Shown: piece by piece, positions 33,104 through 42,755 of the stretch | Position numbering within the stretch: the first letter of the stretch is position 1 | Layout of the letters: each line of letters starts with the position of its first letter | Source of the DNA: Geosporobacter ferrireducens | GTDB taxonomy: Bacteria; Bacillota; Clostridia; Peptostreptococcales; Thermotaleaceae | NCBI RefSeq assembly: GCF_001750685.1 | Contig: NZ_CP017269.1 | Coordinates: 3,265,416 to 3,329,415, forward strand | DNA length: 64,000 nt | Direction: 5' to 3' | Translations under genes and position numbers: made by a program | Notes under the pieces: generated by a model | What the model was told of the DNA's origin: nothing | Seen by the model: the letters and a program-made list of their open reading frames with translations, nothing else | Databases searched by the model: none

Positions 33104-34579
33104 ATGAGTATCTTGTATACAAATTTAGGCGCATTAAATATGCTTGCTAAGGCGGCAGATCCTCCTCCTTTTGGACCATATAATATGTTAATGGATTTTG
33201 CACTGATGTCTGTATTACTGTTCATTGCACAATTTATGAGAGCGAAAATAAAGCTGGTTCAAAATCTATACCTACCTTCTTCTCTCTTGGCAGGCTTTAT
33301 GGGGTTATTTCTCAGCAGTCAGTTCCTAGGATGGCTCCCTTTTACCAATAACATTGGAAGCTATCCATATATGTTAGTTGTTGTACTCTTTGCTTCCTTA
33401 TATATCGGTAATTCAGAAAAACAGTCCTTTAAGAAGGTTATCAATGAGGTGGGTGACACCTTTACATTGAATATGGCAGTTGAGTTTGGACAGTTTGGTC
33501 TTGCAATTCTTTTTGGAGGCTTTATATTAACGAAATTATTCCCCGATGTTCATCAAGCCTTCGCCCTTATGCTGCCGGCGGGATTTGTAGGCGGACATGG
33601 CTATGCAGCAGCTATTGGAGGTACCCTGAAGGATATGGCTGGATGGGAAGAAGCTGTAATCATTGGGCAAACCTTTGCAACGATTGGTCTTTTAACAGGA
33701 ATTTTGGGAGGACTCGTGCTGATAAATATTGCAACCCGTGCGAAGGCCACCCGTTTTATCAAGACTATGGCGCAGCTGCCGCAAAGCATGCAAACTGGCT
33801 TAGTACCAAAAGAAGAGCAAATTTCTCTAGGAAATCAAACTGTAAGTCCAATGGCAATCGATCCATTGACTTGGCATCTACTTCTCGTATTAATTGCTTC
33901 AGCTGGAGGGTACTATTCCTTTGAAGCTTTCAAAGTTATTGCACCGAAAATCAGCTTGCCGATGATGTGTTTATCCATGTTGGCAGGGGTGTTATTGCAG
34001 TTGATCCTTAATGCATTAGGTTTGGGACAATATGTAGATAAGCGAGTGATTACAAGAATCGGAAGTTCCGTAACAGACTACCTGGTAGCCTTTGGAGTAG
34101 CTTCTATCAGGATATCTGTAGTGATGCAGTATGCCATGCCGATTTTGATCATGGTTTTAGGTGGAGTCTTTTTCTGTGTATTCTATGTATTTGTTATTGG
34201 AAGAAAACTGTTTCATAACTTCTGGTTTGAAAGATCCATATTCATTTACGGCTGGGCATCCGGTGTTGTAGCTATGGGTGTTACACTGCTTAGAATTGTC
34301 GACCCTGAATTTAGAAGTAAAACCTTAGAGGATTATGGAATGGCCTATGTATTCATTTCGGTTATAGAGGTATTCATTGTATCCATGGTGCCTGTGTTTG
34401 TAGCAAAAGGGCAGATGTTCTCTACCGGTGCTGTTCTCACTTTGATCTTCTTAGGTCTTGTAGGATTAACCATTCTGAAATATGGTGTACATAAAGGAAA
34501 GATGGATGAATTGAGAGAAGGCGAAGCAGAGATTATCGAGCAATACAATAGAGATCGCGAAGCAAGACAACAAGCATAG
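33104..34579 (+). CDS. Sodium/glutamate symporter (GltS)-family permease
   Basis: 491 residues from the ATG at 33104 (AAAGGTGGT upstream; the frame is open further but without a ribosome binding site). About ten to twelve membrane helices with the GltS family's repeated layout (LYLPSSLLAGFMGLFL, GGHGYAAAIGGTLKDM in the substrate-binding re-entrant region, and SSVTDYLVAFGVASIRISVV in the second half). Canonical GltS is about 400 residues; this one has a longer N-terminus and cytoplasmic loop. It probably imports an amino-acid-like or carboxylate substrate of the island with sodium. Confidence 0.85.
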   Translation: MSILYTNLGALNMLAKAADPPPFGPYNMLMDFALMSVLLFIAQFMRAKIKLVQNLYLPSSLLAGFMGLFLSSQFLGWLPFTNNIGSYPYMLVVVLFASLYIGNSEKQSFKKVINEVGDTFTLNMAVEFGQFGLAILFGGFILTKLFPDVHQAFALMLPAGFVGGHGYAAAIGGTLKDMAGWEEAVIIGQTFATIGLLTGILGGLVLINIATRAKATRFIKTMAQLPQSMQTGLVPKEEQISLGNQTVSPMAIDPLTWHLLLVLIASAGGYYSFEAFKVIAPKISLPMMCLSMLAGVLLQLILNALGLGQYVDKRVITRIGSSVTDYLVAFGVASIRISVVMQYAMPILIMVLGGVFFCVFYVFVIGRKLFHNFWFERSIFIYGWASGVVAMGVTLLRIVDPEFRSKTLEDYGMAYVFISVIEVFIVSMVPVFVAKGQMFSTGAVLTLIFLGLVGLTILKYGVHKGKMDELREGEAEIIEQYNRDREARQQA

Positions 34580-34588
34580 CATTCCTCT

Positions 34589-34635
34589 TTTCATGGCGGA
34601 TAGCCAAGTGGAATTCCAGGCTGTCTGCCATGAAA
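34589..34635 (+). repeat. Strong intercistronic hairpin
   Basis: 17-bp stem (TTTCATGGCGGATAGCC / GGCTGTCTGCCATGAAA, two G-T pairs) with a 13-nt loop holding GGAATTCC, between the transporter and nitrilase genes. No T-run. It may protect the upstream mRNA or limit readthrough. Confidence 0.6.
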
Positions 34636-34688
34636 TATCTTTGTGCATGACTCAATTCCTCTCACTAATTAAACGAGGAGGCTGTCAT

Positions 34689-36533
34689 ATGATTTTGGAA
34701 AAAAGGTTCATGAGATTCACTAGCTGTATACTTATATTTTTGTTCGTATTGATACTATCGGGTTATTACCAAAGACAATTGAGTGAGGCGATTATGGAAG
34801 ACAGTACAATGACCTTTAAAGCAGCGGCAGTACAATTTAACCCGCAATTAAATGAACGGGATCAGAATATTGAGGGACTTCTGGAGGTTGTTATTGAGGC
34901 AGCGAAGCAGGATGCCAAATTGATTGTAACACCAGAGATGGCAACCACAGGATATTATTATGCAAATAGGGATGCCATTGCACCTTTCGTGGATACGATA
35001 CCGGGATATACAACCAAGAAATTTGAAGAAGTAGCAAAAAAATATGATATCTATATCGTGATTGGGATGCCGGAGGTAGATCCGGAAACTGAGCTATATT
35101 ATAATGCGGCTGCTCTTGTAGGACCAGAGGGGTATATCGGCAAATACAGAAAAACACATCAATGGGAAACAGAGGAACACTGGGCAGCATGGGGGGATCT
35201 GGGAGTACCGGTTTATGATACAAAAATAGGAAAAATTGCAATGAATATCTGCATGGACTCAGCCTATTTCGAATCTGCCAGACTAGCTGCTGTAAATGGG
35301 GCGGACATTTTAGCCTTCCCTACCAATTCTTCCGCACAGGCAATCGCAGCACTGCAGGCTAGAGCGATTCAAAACGGACTCTACATTGTCAGTGCAAACC
35401 GATCCAACACAGAAAATGGTTTTCATATGATTGGCGCCAGTGCCATTTGGTCACCGGAAGGAAAGAAATTAGCTGAAGCAGCATTTGTTCCGTCTCCCAA
35501 TGAGGATATCCATGAATCGACGATTATCTATGGAGAAATTGATCGGATGCAATACAATAATCAGGGTAAAAAGAGATTAAAGGAAAGAAGGCCGGAATTA
35601 TATAAAGATTTAATGCTATATATTGCCCCGTGGGATTATAGCAAAAATAATGATTCGCATGATATAACCGCTGCAGTAATCCAATATGAACCTGTTATTG
35701 GCAATAAGGATGAAAACTTAGACAAAATCAGTACATTACTCCAGAAATCCCTGCAAGAAGGAAAACAAAAGGGAAAGGCAGTTCAACTGGTTGTCTTGCC
35801 AGAACTGTCAGCCACAGGTCCTATCAAAGAATTAGATACGATCAAGAATGCAGCGGAGGATTTAGATGGAACAACTGTAAAGTTTTTTGAAAAAATAGCT
35901 AAAGAGAATCATCTGCATATTGTATTTGGAATGATTGAAAAAGAAGGAGATAAGCTATATAACAGCGCTGTCCTTGTAGGTCCTAAGGGAGAAGTGATTG
36001 GATCTTATCGGCAAGCCCATTTAAATGAGACAGATAAGACATGGGCAACTCCGGGGAATGCATTAAAAGTATTCTCAACTGATATAGGAAAAATCGGAGT
36101 AATGATTGGATATGATGCAGCATTTCCAGAAGTAGCAGGAATTATGGCCGTTAGGAGAGCCGACATTATAGCAATGCCTGCCCGATGGAATGGTATTTTT
36201 GATAGAGAAATTGAAATGAATCCAAATATTTCAGCCAATAAATACCCTGCAGGGGCCATGAGTCTTTGGGATTCTGTGGCAATGAGTGCTCAGGCTTATA
36301 CCATTGTTTCAAATCTTATCGGTACAGACAGCAACTATTTTGGGCAAAGCGGCTTATATACACTAGATCCCTTATATGGATTGGATCAACCGCTGGCAGC
36401 ACGAAAGAATCAAGAAGACCTGTTGCTAATGGATATTAAAACTTTACAAAATGACTGGTGGTTTAATCAGCAAAGATTAATTGAATCCAGAAGGACCTAT
36501 TTCTATAAGCCACTGATTCAGTCTGCAAAATAA
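34689..36533 (+). CDS. Membrane-anchored tandem carbon-nitrogen hydrolase (one active, one degenerate domain)
   Basis: 614 residues from the ATG at 34689 (CGAGGAGG upstream). Residues 11-25 form a membrane anchor or uncleaved signal (CILIFLFVLILSGYY). Two nitrilase-superfamily domains follow. Domain 1 (about 42-310) keeps the Glu-Lys-Cys triad: E83 in VTPEMATTG, K155 in YRKTHQW, C188 in NICMDS. Domain 2 (about 325-600) keeps E372 (LPELSATG) but has Q442 for Lys (YRQAHL) and G474 for Cys (MIGYDAAFPE), so it should be inactive. The export-type N-terminus suggests action outside the membrane, perhaps cleaving an amide or nitrile before uptake. The substrate is unknown. Confidence 0.85.
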   Translation: MILEKRFMRFTSCILIFLFVLILSGYYQRQLSEAIMEDSTMTFKAAAVQFNPQLNERDQNIEGLLEVVIEAAKQDAKLIVTPEMATTGYYYANRDAIAPFVDTIPGYTTKKFEEVAKKYDIYIVIGMPEVDPETELYYNAAALVGPEGYIGKYRKTHQWETEEHWAAWGDLGVPVYDTKIGKIAMNICMDSAYFESARLAAVNGADILAFPTNSSAQAIAALQARAIQNGLYIVSANRSNTENGFHMIGASAIWSPEGKKLAEAAFVPSPNEDIHESTIIYGEIDRMQYNNQGKKRLKERRPELYKDLMLYIAPWDYSKNNDSHDITAAVIQYEPVIGNKDENLDKISTLLQKSLQEGKQKGKAVQLVVLPELSATGPIKELDTIKNAAEDLDGTTVKFFEKIAKENHLHIVFGMIEKEGDKLYNSAVLVGPKGEVIGSYRQAHLNETDKTWATPGNALKVFSTDIGKIGVMIGYDAAFPEVAGIMAVRRADIIAMPARWNGIFDREIEMNPNISANKYPAGAMSLWDSVAMSAQAYTIVSNLIGTDSNYFGQSGLYTLDPLYGLDQPLAARKNQEDLLLMDIKTLQNDWWFNQQRLIESRRTYFYKPLIQSAK

Positions 36534-36562
36534 ATAATAGTTTCTAAAAAAGTAATAGCAGT

Positions 36563-36594
36563 CAAAGAAAGGCGCCAATTGGCGCCTTTCTTTG
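36563..36594. terminator. Intrinsic terminator after the tandem nitrilase gene
   Basis: Perfect 14-bp stem around CAAAGAAAGGCGCC-AATT-GGCGCC with T-rich flank. Confidence 0.75.
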
Positions 36595-36680
36595 AGAAAT
36601 CTATACATTATCAAACAGAATTTCCTAATAAATTTATTAAGAATAAGAAAAAGAATTTTGACGGATGAGAAGGTGAAAAA

Positions 36681-38657
36681 ATGGAAAAAGTTCTAAACTA
36701 CCTAAAAAAAATATTCCCATTTTTTTTAGGTAGTTTCCTATGCATTAGTGTTAATATTATGCATCAATTCAAGTTGTTACAAAAAATAGGATTATCAGAT
36801 ACCTTTTCCTTTATTGTAGCACAAATCCTTATCATGGGCGTAATCGGGCTGACTTTTTATCGAAGAACTAAAAATAATCAGATGGAAGAAGAAGTAGCTC
36901 GTTTATTGCAATTCGACTTATCCCAAACAAAAAAAACAAATGACCGGATGGGGTGGGAAAAAACATTATACGATTTTATAAACCAGTTGCGTAGTTTGAC
37001 TGCAGATATCTATGGAATGATTAGGAGTGCAGAAGGAATGGGTTATGTACTATCTCAGGACGTAGCTACGATTGAACTCTCTGCCCAACAGGTAGCGACG
37101 GCAGTGGGAGAGGTTGCTGCAGGGAACAGCCACATCGTGAATTTGGTTAGCGACACCAGCCGAAATATTGCAAGTACAGACCGCTTTGTTCAGCAGGTCC
37201 AATTGGACATGGAGGGTATACAGGACTATGGAATAAAAATGACGAAAGCAGTTGATGAAGGACAGGCTATTATAGAAGGCCAGAGACGAAGCATAACAGG
37301 CAGTATTAAGCATTTCCGAAAGATACAGGAGAAAACCGTTCAGCTAGAAGCAGTAGCCATGGAAATTAATGAAATCACACATACGATTTCTATGGTTTCG
37401 GAACAAACAAATTTATTAGCTTTAAATGCCACGATTGAGGCAGCACGGGCAGGGGAGGGCGGAAGAGGATTTACAGTAGTAGCAAATGAAATTAAAAAAC
37501 TATCGGACAACTCAAAGTTGTCAACAGAAAGAATTAACAGGCTTGTTGCCAAAATTACAAAGGAAATCACACAAATTGTAGAAGTAGTAAATGCGAGCAG
37601 TAAAACAGTGGAAGCACAGGAGCATATGATTAAAGATACAGAAGAAGCATTTCGTCTTATAAATACTTCCGTGACCGCTATAAATAATGAAATCAACAGT
37701 ATTTTTAGTAAAATAAAAGAATTGAATCAGTACAGTACGAACAGCTACAGAGCAATAGAAAACATTTCTGCTGTAACAGAGGAAACCGCTGCCGGGGCTC
37801 AAGAAGTTGGTGCCAGTATAGAAGAACAGGCGGCTTCCATTGCTCTAATTAATGAACGGGTATTAGAGTTTAGTCAAAAGGTGAAGGGCGTATCTCAAAA
37901 ACTTGAAAAATTCCAATATATAAAAATTGCGCATACAGAATTTGATTTCGCCATTCTTCAAGCAGAGATATTTAAAAAAATTGTTCAAAAGAGGCTAGGC
38001 TTGGCAGTGGAAGCTGTTCAGTTGAATAGTAATGAAATATGGAGGAGTCTTGCAGAAGGAAAGGTTGAATGCTCTTTATCTCCATGGATGCCCTACTCAT
38101 GGGCTTCTTTAGCACAGAAATATAAAGCGTGTATAGATGATTTAGGAGGAAACCTGTACGGATGTAAATATGGCTTAGTTGTGCCAGAATATGTTGAAGC
38201 CAATACAATTCAGGATTTGAATAAGATTCGTATGGACGTTAAAGAAACAATTTATTCGATACAAAGGAGAACAAAGGTAGGTGCTTTAGCCGCAGAGACA
38301 TTGAGAGCATACAATTTGCAGGGCTTCCACATAGAACATAAAGATGAGAATGGAATGCTTGCAGAGCTAGAGTTGAGAATTAAAAAGAAAGAGCCTGTTG
38401 TGATTACAGGATGGCAGCCCCACAAGATATTTGGTACGTATCAATTAAAATTTTTACAGGATCCCCAGGAAGTATTCGGAAAGGAAGAATATTGTACAAC
38501 ATTGATCAGAAAAGATTTTCAGAAAGATTATCCTGAGGTTTATGAGATTATAAAGGATTTTAAACTAGACATAAAAGCCATACATGAGGCTTTGCATCAT
38601 ATTGATAAAGGAATGAGCTTCTCTAAAGCGGCAGATTGGTATATAAGCAAAAACTAA
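36681..38657 (+). CDS. Chemoreceptor with C-terminal glycine-betaine-binding (OpuAC) domain
   Basis: 658 residues. Two N-terminal membrane helices (about 10-30 and 42-61) are joined by only about 12 residues, so there is no outer sensor. The cytoplasmic methyl-accepting domain (about 100-400) has the hairpin tip [18 protein letters not shown]. Residues about 413-650 match OpuAC/ProX quaternary-amine-binding proteins: [11 protein letters not shown] (around 466) and [20 protein letters not shown] (around 574), with Trp and Tyr able to form the cation-pi box. Such domains normally lie outside the cell; here it should be cytoplasmic. It probably reports intracellular betaine-like compounds to the chemotaxis system. 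Confidence 0.9.
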   Translation: MEKVLNYLKKIFPFFLGSFLCISVNIMHQFKLLQKIGLSDTFSFIVAQILIMGVIGLTFYRRTKNNQMEEEVARLLQFDLSQTKKTNDRMGWEKTLYDFINQLRSLTADIYGMIRSAEGMGYVLSQDVATIELSAQQVATAVGEVAAGNSHIVNLVSDTSRNIASTDRFVQQVQLDMEGIQDYGIKMTKAVDEGQAIIEGQRRSITGSIKHFRKIQEKTVQLEAVAMEINEITHTISMVSEQTNLLALNATIEAARAGEGGRGFTVVANEIKKLSDNSKLSTERINRLVAKITKEITQIVEVVNASSKTVEAQEHMIKDTEEAFRLINTSVTAINNEINSIFSKIKELNQYSTNSYRAIENISAVTEETAAGAQEVGASIEEQAASIALINERVLEFSQKVKGVSQKLEKFQYIKIAHTEFDFAILQAEIFKKIVQKRLGLAVEAVQLNSNEIWRSLAEGKVECSLSPWMPYSWASLAQKYKACIDDLGGNLYGCKYGLVVPEYVEANTIQDLNKIRMDVKETIYSIQRRTKVGALAAETLRAYNLQGFHIEHKDENGMLAELELRIKKKEPVVITGWQPHKIFGTYQLKFLQDPQEVFGKEEYCTTLIRKDFQKDYPEVYEIIKDFKLDIKAIHEALHHIDKGMSFSKAADWYISKN

Positions 38658-38752
38658 ACAAATAACAAAATAAATCTCAGATTGTGGAAGAATTTCATTC
38701 AAATTACAGACTGGATTTTAAATAGATGTTGTACGAAAGAAAAAAACAAAGT

Positions 38753-38787
38753 AATCAAAAAACCCATAGCATTATGGGTTTTTTGAT
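38753..38787. terminator. Bidirectional terminator
   Basis: AATCAAAAAACCCATA / TATGGGTTTTTTGATT stem between the convergent chemoreceptor and symporter genes. Confidence 0.85.
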
Positions 38788-38800
38788 TCTATTAAAAAAA

Positions 38801-40222
38801 TTAAGATATACTATCTCCAGGATTCAGCATGCCGATGTTATGGATAGGCCGTTTATCCAATAAGGGCATCAGTAGGAATACGCTTACGCAAACCAGCCAT
38901 TCCAGATAGATAACATGAGGTAGAATTCTTATAGCAGGTACAAACTGCCATAGAATGAGTACCAGCATTCCTGCCAGTGTTGTATAAAAAGCAGAGTTTT
39001 TTCTGCAAAGTCCCGGTGTGAAAATCGTAAAGAGGAAGACTACGGTAAAGGCTGTTGTTAGGCTGAGGCCAATTAACAGGGTTTTTAAAATACCGACAAC
39101 GGTAAAAGCCATAAAAAGGGTTAAGAGTCCAAGTACGCAAATAGATGCTTTCGTAATCAGCATAAAATGCTTTTCGGTGCTATCCGGGCGAATAAAGCGC
39201 TTATAAATATCCTGTGAAAATAGGGTTGCGGAGCCCAATAGCAGGTTACAGGCAGTGGACACATCTGCAGCCCACAGGGCAGCAAGGGTCAAGCCTGCGA
39301 TTACCGGGTTTAACGACATAATGATCTTCGGAAGTGCAAGGGTAGCGCTGATATCAGGAAAGGCAACCTTTGCTGCGATACCCATGAGTGCTGATAAAAA
39401 ACCAATAGGAATCATCAGCATTCCTCCGATAATAAAGCCGCGGCGAGCTGATTTTTCATCCTTGGCACCGCAGGAGATCTGTACAGTTCCCTGTAGAGAT
39501 AATACTTGTGTAATCATTACGGCAAACCAACCGGCTATGACAATCCAGCCTAAACCATTAATCGGGTGCAAATAAGGCACTTCGGCAGGAAGTTCGAGAC
39601 GAATTGTATTGAGACCACCCTGGCCAACAATACTCATAATAGCTGCAATCGTGGTTCCTAAATAAATAAGTGCTACATTCAAAAGATTGGATAAGCCTGC
39701 AGACCACATACCGCCGATGAAAGTAATGCTGATAAAAACAATGGCACTAACCAGCATGCCGGACTTGAAGGTAAAAATCTCCGGCAGCAGTGCAGCCAAT
39801 ATGGCACCACCAGCTACGTATTGAAGAGAGGTAATAACCAATTGAATAATGATTTGACCGATAACGCAGATGACACGACCTTTGGTATCATAAAATTTTT
39901 CAAACAGCTCCGGTACTGTGGAGATATTGAGAGAACGGTATCTTGCTGCTGCAACCAGGCCCATTACAATAGCGCCTGCAGCCCATGCCACGTTATACCA
40001 GCCTGCAGCCAAACCTACATTATAGGCTTGTTCTGAAACGCCTATGGTTGAAGCACCTCCGATGGCAAGTCCTGTGATTGTGACGGCAACCAGAGGGGTA
40101 GTGAGCTTTCTTCCTGCAAGAATAAAATCCTCGGAACCTTTAGCTGCCAGCTTTCTAGCAAAGGCGCTGATTGCAAATAATGCAATGATATAACAGATAA
40201 CAATCAACAATGGAATGTTCAT
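38801..40222 (-). CDS. Sodium:solute symporter (SSS family)
   Basis: 473 residues; the ATG follows GAGGTGATTATGT. About 12-13 membrane helices of the LeuT fold: FILAGRKLTTPLVAVTITGLAIGGASTIG at the front is the family signature region, followed by VPELFEKFYDTKGRV and LAALWAADVSTACNLLLGSA. It imports a small organic solute with sodium. It starts 11 nt after the LarA-family gene, so both are governed by the tyrosine-type tandem T-box upstream. Transport of tyrosine or a related aromatic acid is therefore possible, but it is inference. Confidence 0.9.
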   Translation of the reverse strand: MNIPLLIVICYIIALFAISAFARKLAAKGSEDFILAGRKLTTPLVAVTITGLAIGGASTIGVSEQAYNVGLAAGWYNVAWAAGAIVMGLVAAARYRSLNISTVPELFEKFYDTKGRVICVIGQIIIQLVITSLQYVAGGAILAALLPEIFTFKSGMLVSAIVFISITFIGGMWSAGLSNLLNVALIYLGTTIAAIMSIVGQGGLNTIRLELPAEVPYLHPINGLGWIVIAGWFAVMITQVLSLQGTVQISCGAKDEKSARRGFIIGGMLMIPIGFLSALMGIAAKVAFPDISATLALPKIIMSLNPVIAGLTLAALWAADVSTACNLLLGSATLFSQDIYKRFIRPDSTEKHFMLITKASICVLGLLTLFMAFTVVGILKTLLIGLSLTTAFTVVFLFTIFTPGLCRKNSAFYTTLAGMLVLILWQFVPAIRILPHVIYLEWLVCVSVFLLMPLLDKRPIHNIGMLNPGDSIS

Positions 40223-40233
40223 ACATAATCACC

Positions 40234-41514
40234 TCATCTTATTTTTTGAATAGGAATTGTATTTCCGCCGTAAGGCATCAATATAACTTTTTGATTTATA
40301 TTTTCTATATCTACACGCTTTAGTGCTTCTTCTAAAGAATGGACTGCCTCTATACCCATAGGCTGAGTTAAAGCTGGATCAATGGTAGATAATAAGATCA
40401 CCTTTGCTTTGCAGGCGAGTTCTACAGCTGCGTAAAAGATGTAGCCTGGTATAGTAAAATCTTTTCGTAAGGCAGCATCCAATTGTCCTTCTTTTAAAGG
40501 AGTACTCCAGTTAAAGAAAGCATCTGCTCCTGCACCTTCCCTGCATTCAGCCAACAGAAGAATGATTCCGCCGGGTTTTACCGCAAGTGCCGCATTAAAG
40601 AGGGTTTTCGTTGCCTGATAAAGGGACATGTCCTTTGGAAAGCCGCCGCAGCTGGCGATTACCAGATCAGCTTTTTCATCGATCGGTACACCAAATTTTA
40701 CGTCAGCCCACTGACAGCCGGCTTCCCAAGCATCTAACCAATGGCCGGCAACAAATTTAGCCGGACTTCCCTTGGTATCTACGACTACATTGAATAGGAA
40801 AAGTGGATCTACCAAAGCTGCACTTTCGACCATATCTAAATGTAGAGGATTATCGGCTAAAACACCCACTCCGATCTTAGGATTAGAAGTTTCAGCATGG
40901 GGGTCTAGGGCATGGAGATGATTTTGGGCGATGGTATCTCGACCAGCTACACCAGGAACAATAGATTTCCGCCCTCCGCCAAAACCAGCCATTAGGTGAT
41001 GAACGATACCTCCCGTAAGAATGGTTTTTCTTTCAGTAAGTAATTTGTTAATCTTGACCTCTGTCCCTCGTGTAGTAGTACCTACATGAACCAGATCCGG
41101 GGCGTCGCAGTTGTGGTCAATAATTTGCAGTCGGGAGTACAATTCTTTACCAACGATTTTGCATCTTTCTTCATCGGTTTGGCCCCGGTGGGTGCCTGTA
41201 GCTACTAGAACAATGATGTTTTCATCGGGAATACCCAGTGTGTTTAATCTTTCTACAATATGGGGAAGAAATAAGTCATGACGAATCCAAAGCCGCGTAA
41301 TGTCACTGACTACGATGACTACTTGATCCCCTTTACTAAAAAGCTCATCGAAGGGCTTTGAACCAATTGGATGATCTAAAGCCTTGCAAACTGCTTCTTT
41401 AAGATCTTCAATAGGAGCCATTTCATTAGAGTGAAGAACCTCAAGGGTTTTAAAGCCTTCAAGGTTGATCTCTAGAGAATTACTGCCATACTTTAGTGCA
41501 AATGTATTATCCAT
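40234..41514 (-). CDS. LarA-family nickel-dependent racemase (DUF2088)
   Basis: 426 residues; the ATG follows GAGGAGG. The N-terminal DUF2088 domain has VSDITRLWIRHDLFLPHIVE and HRGQTDEERCKIVG. The signature HHLMAGFGGGRKSIVPGVAG (around residues 171-190) holds the His and the Lys that anchor the nickel-pincer nucleotide cofactor in lactate racemase. Relatives act on lactate, malate, phenyllactate and other 2-hydroxy acids. The cofactor synthesis genes larB, larC and larE are not in the window. The tyrosine T-box upstream hints at an aromatic hydroxy acid such as hydroxyphenyllactate; this is inferred. Confidence 0.88.
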   Translation of the reverse strand: MDNTFALKYGSNSLEINLEGFKTLEVLHSNEMAPIEDLKEAVCKALDHPIGSKPFDELFSKGDQVVIVVSDITRLWIRHDLFLPHIVERLNTLGIPDENIIVLVATGTHRGQTDEERCKIVGKELYSRLQIIDHNCDAPDLVHVGTTTRGTEVKINKLLTERKTILTGGIVHHLMAGFGGGRKSIVPGVAGRDTIAQNHLHALDPHAETSNPKIGVGVLADNPLHLDMVESAALVDPLFLFNVVVDTKGSPAKFVAGHWLDAWEAGCQWADVKFGVPIDEKADLVIASCGGFPKDMSLYQATKTLFNAALAVKPGGIILLLAECREGAGADAFFNWSTPLKEGQLDAALRKDFTIPGYIFYAAVELACKAKVILLSTIDPALTQPMGIEAVHSLEEALKRVDIENINQKVILMPYGGNTIPIQKIR

Positions 41515-41594
41515 ATTGTTCCTCCTCTATCAATAATTTGATTAAATCAGTTAACGATGCAGGTGAGACAAGGGATTTTTAAGTAATAAAAAAA

Positions 41595-41931
41595 ACATTC
41601 GTGCAAAAAAGGGACGAATGTTTATCGCGGTACCACCCTTGTTGATCTAAATGTAAAAAATAAAGAGGACAGGCGCATAGTAAAATAAAAAAGTCCCTTT
41701 CGAAAAGAAAGGGACGAATATACTTCGCGGTACCACCCTATTTGATGCAAATAGATCCACTCTTTTCCCGTAACGTGGGAATAAAACGGCTCAGCCTACT
41801 AATTACTGTTCAGCCTGCAATTCAGGAATGTATTTCATTATGATCATCAACCGATTTGCACCATCCATCGGCTCTCTGCATGAATCCCATAATTACTTCT
41901 TTCCGTCAACATTTTTATGCGTGATGTTATT
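41595..41931 (-). promoter_or_regulatory. Tandem T-box: full tyrosine-type T-box plus second antiterminator/terminator module
   Basis: Minus strand. Promoter TTGCCT (41968-41963), 18 nt, TATACT (41944-41939). The first unit has Stem I (GGAAAGAAGUA, GCAGAGAGCCGAU), a specifier predicted as UAC (41832-41830, followed by A), the T-box GGGUGGUACCGCG (41738-41726) and a terminator (GTCCCTTTC/GAAAGGGAC, 41693-41715). About 55 nt later a second T-box sequence (41638-41626) and terminator (ACATTCGT/ACGAATGT, 41595-41622) follow without any Stem I. It controls the LarA-family and symporter genes. Confidence 0.85.
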
Positions 41932-42085
41932 GAGTATAAGTATATTAAAGAGACAATGATAAAGGCAATCTTCAAAATAGGGTTTCTACTGAAAGCAGCT
42001 CTATATTATTTGATTATCCTCAACAAATCTCTTGATTGCTTAATAATTTACCAAAGTAAATTATTAAAGTGGTGTAGTGAAAATA

Positions 42086-42580
42086 TTACAGCCCGAGCAG
42101 CTTGACGGAAGCGTCAGCTTCTTTGGATAATACCATCCGTAAATGCTTTTTTTCCTCAGCCAAGACAATATTGATTTCATCCGGTGCCAATTCAGGAAAA
42201 AGAAGCTTTAATTCATTGATATATAGGATAGCATCTCGTTCAATTTTTTCGGCAATGTGCAAGGCATCTTCTTTAGAGAATTTTCCCTGTATTTTTGTCA
42301 ATACATCATCACTTTGTGAAAATATATCGGTTTCAATTAATAACGCTATGTAGGATGCGTCGTCTTCTGTCAGTTCCAGTCTTCCTTCATCAGGCAAGCG
42401 ATTGAGAAGGCCTGTATAAATTTTTTCGTGCTTTAACTCATCTTGGGCCAGGGATTCAAATATTTTTTTCCCTTTTCCCTCTTCCATTTGAGCAGCCAGA
42501 TTGGAATAGAATTCTGCAACCTTTGCCTCGTTGCGAATGATCGTTTGCAGCAATTTACTGCCATCAAATTGAATCGCCAT
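42086..42580 (-). CDS. Rubrerythrin/ferritin-like di-iron protein
   Basis: 164 residues from the ATG at 42580 (AAGGAG 11 nt upstream; a GTG 9 nt earlier abuts it). Four-helix ferritin-like fold with iron ligands: RNEAKVAEFYSNLA (Glu, helix 1), LAQDELKHEKIYTGLL (E-x2-H, helix 2), KIERDAILYINELKLLF (Glu, helix 3) and AEEKKHLRM (E-x2-H, helix 4). No rubredoxin domain. Such proteins take part in peroxide detoxification or iron handling in anaerobes. Confidence 0.83.
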   Translation of the reverse strand: MAIQFDGSKLLQTIIRNEAKVAEFYSNLAAQMEEGKGKKIFESLAQDELKHEKIYTGLLNRLPDEGRLELTEDDASYIALLIETDIFSQSDDVLTKIQGKFSKEDALHIAEKIERDAILYINELKLLFPELAPDEINIVLAEEKKHLRMVLSKEADASVKLLGL

Positions 42581-42755
42581 GGGCGTCACGCTCCTTATTT
42601 CATTTTGTATAATTATACCCCTCCTCCTTTAGCTAAAACAAAATTATGGTATAATAATTGGAAAGATAATGGAATCAGATTTGCATAGGTTTCTGTTTAT
42701 TGAGGAAATTGTAGTAAAAGGACGCGAGTTCTTTAGTACAGAAGGAGGAATGAAA

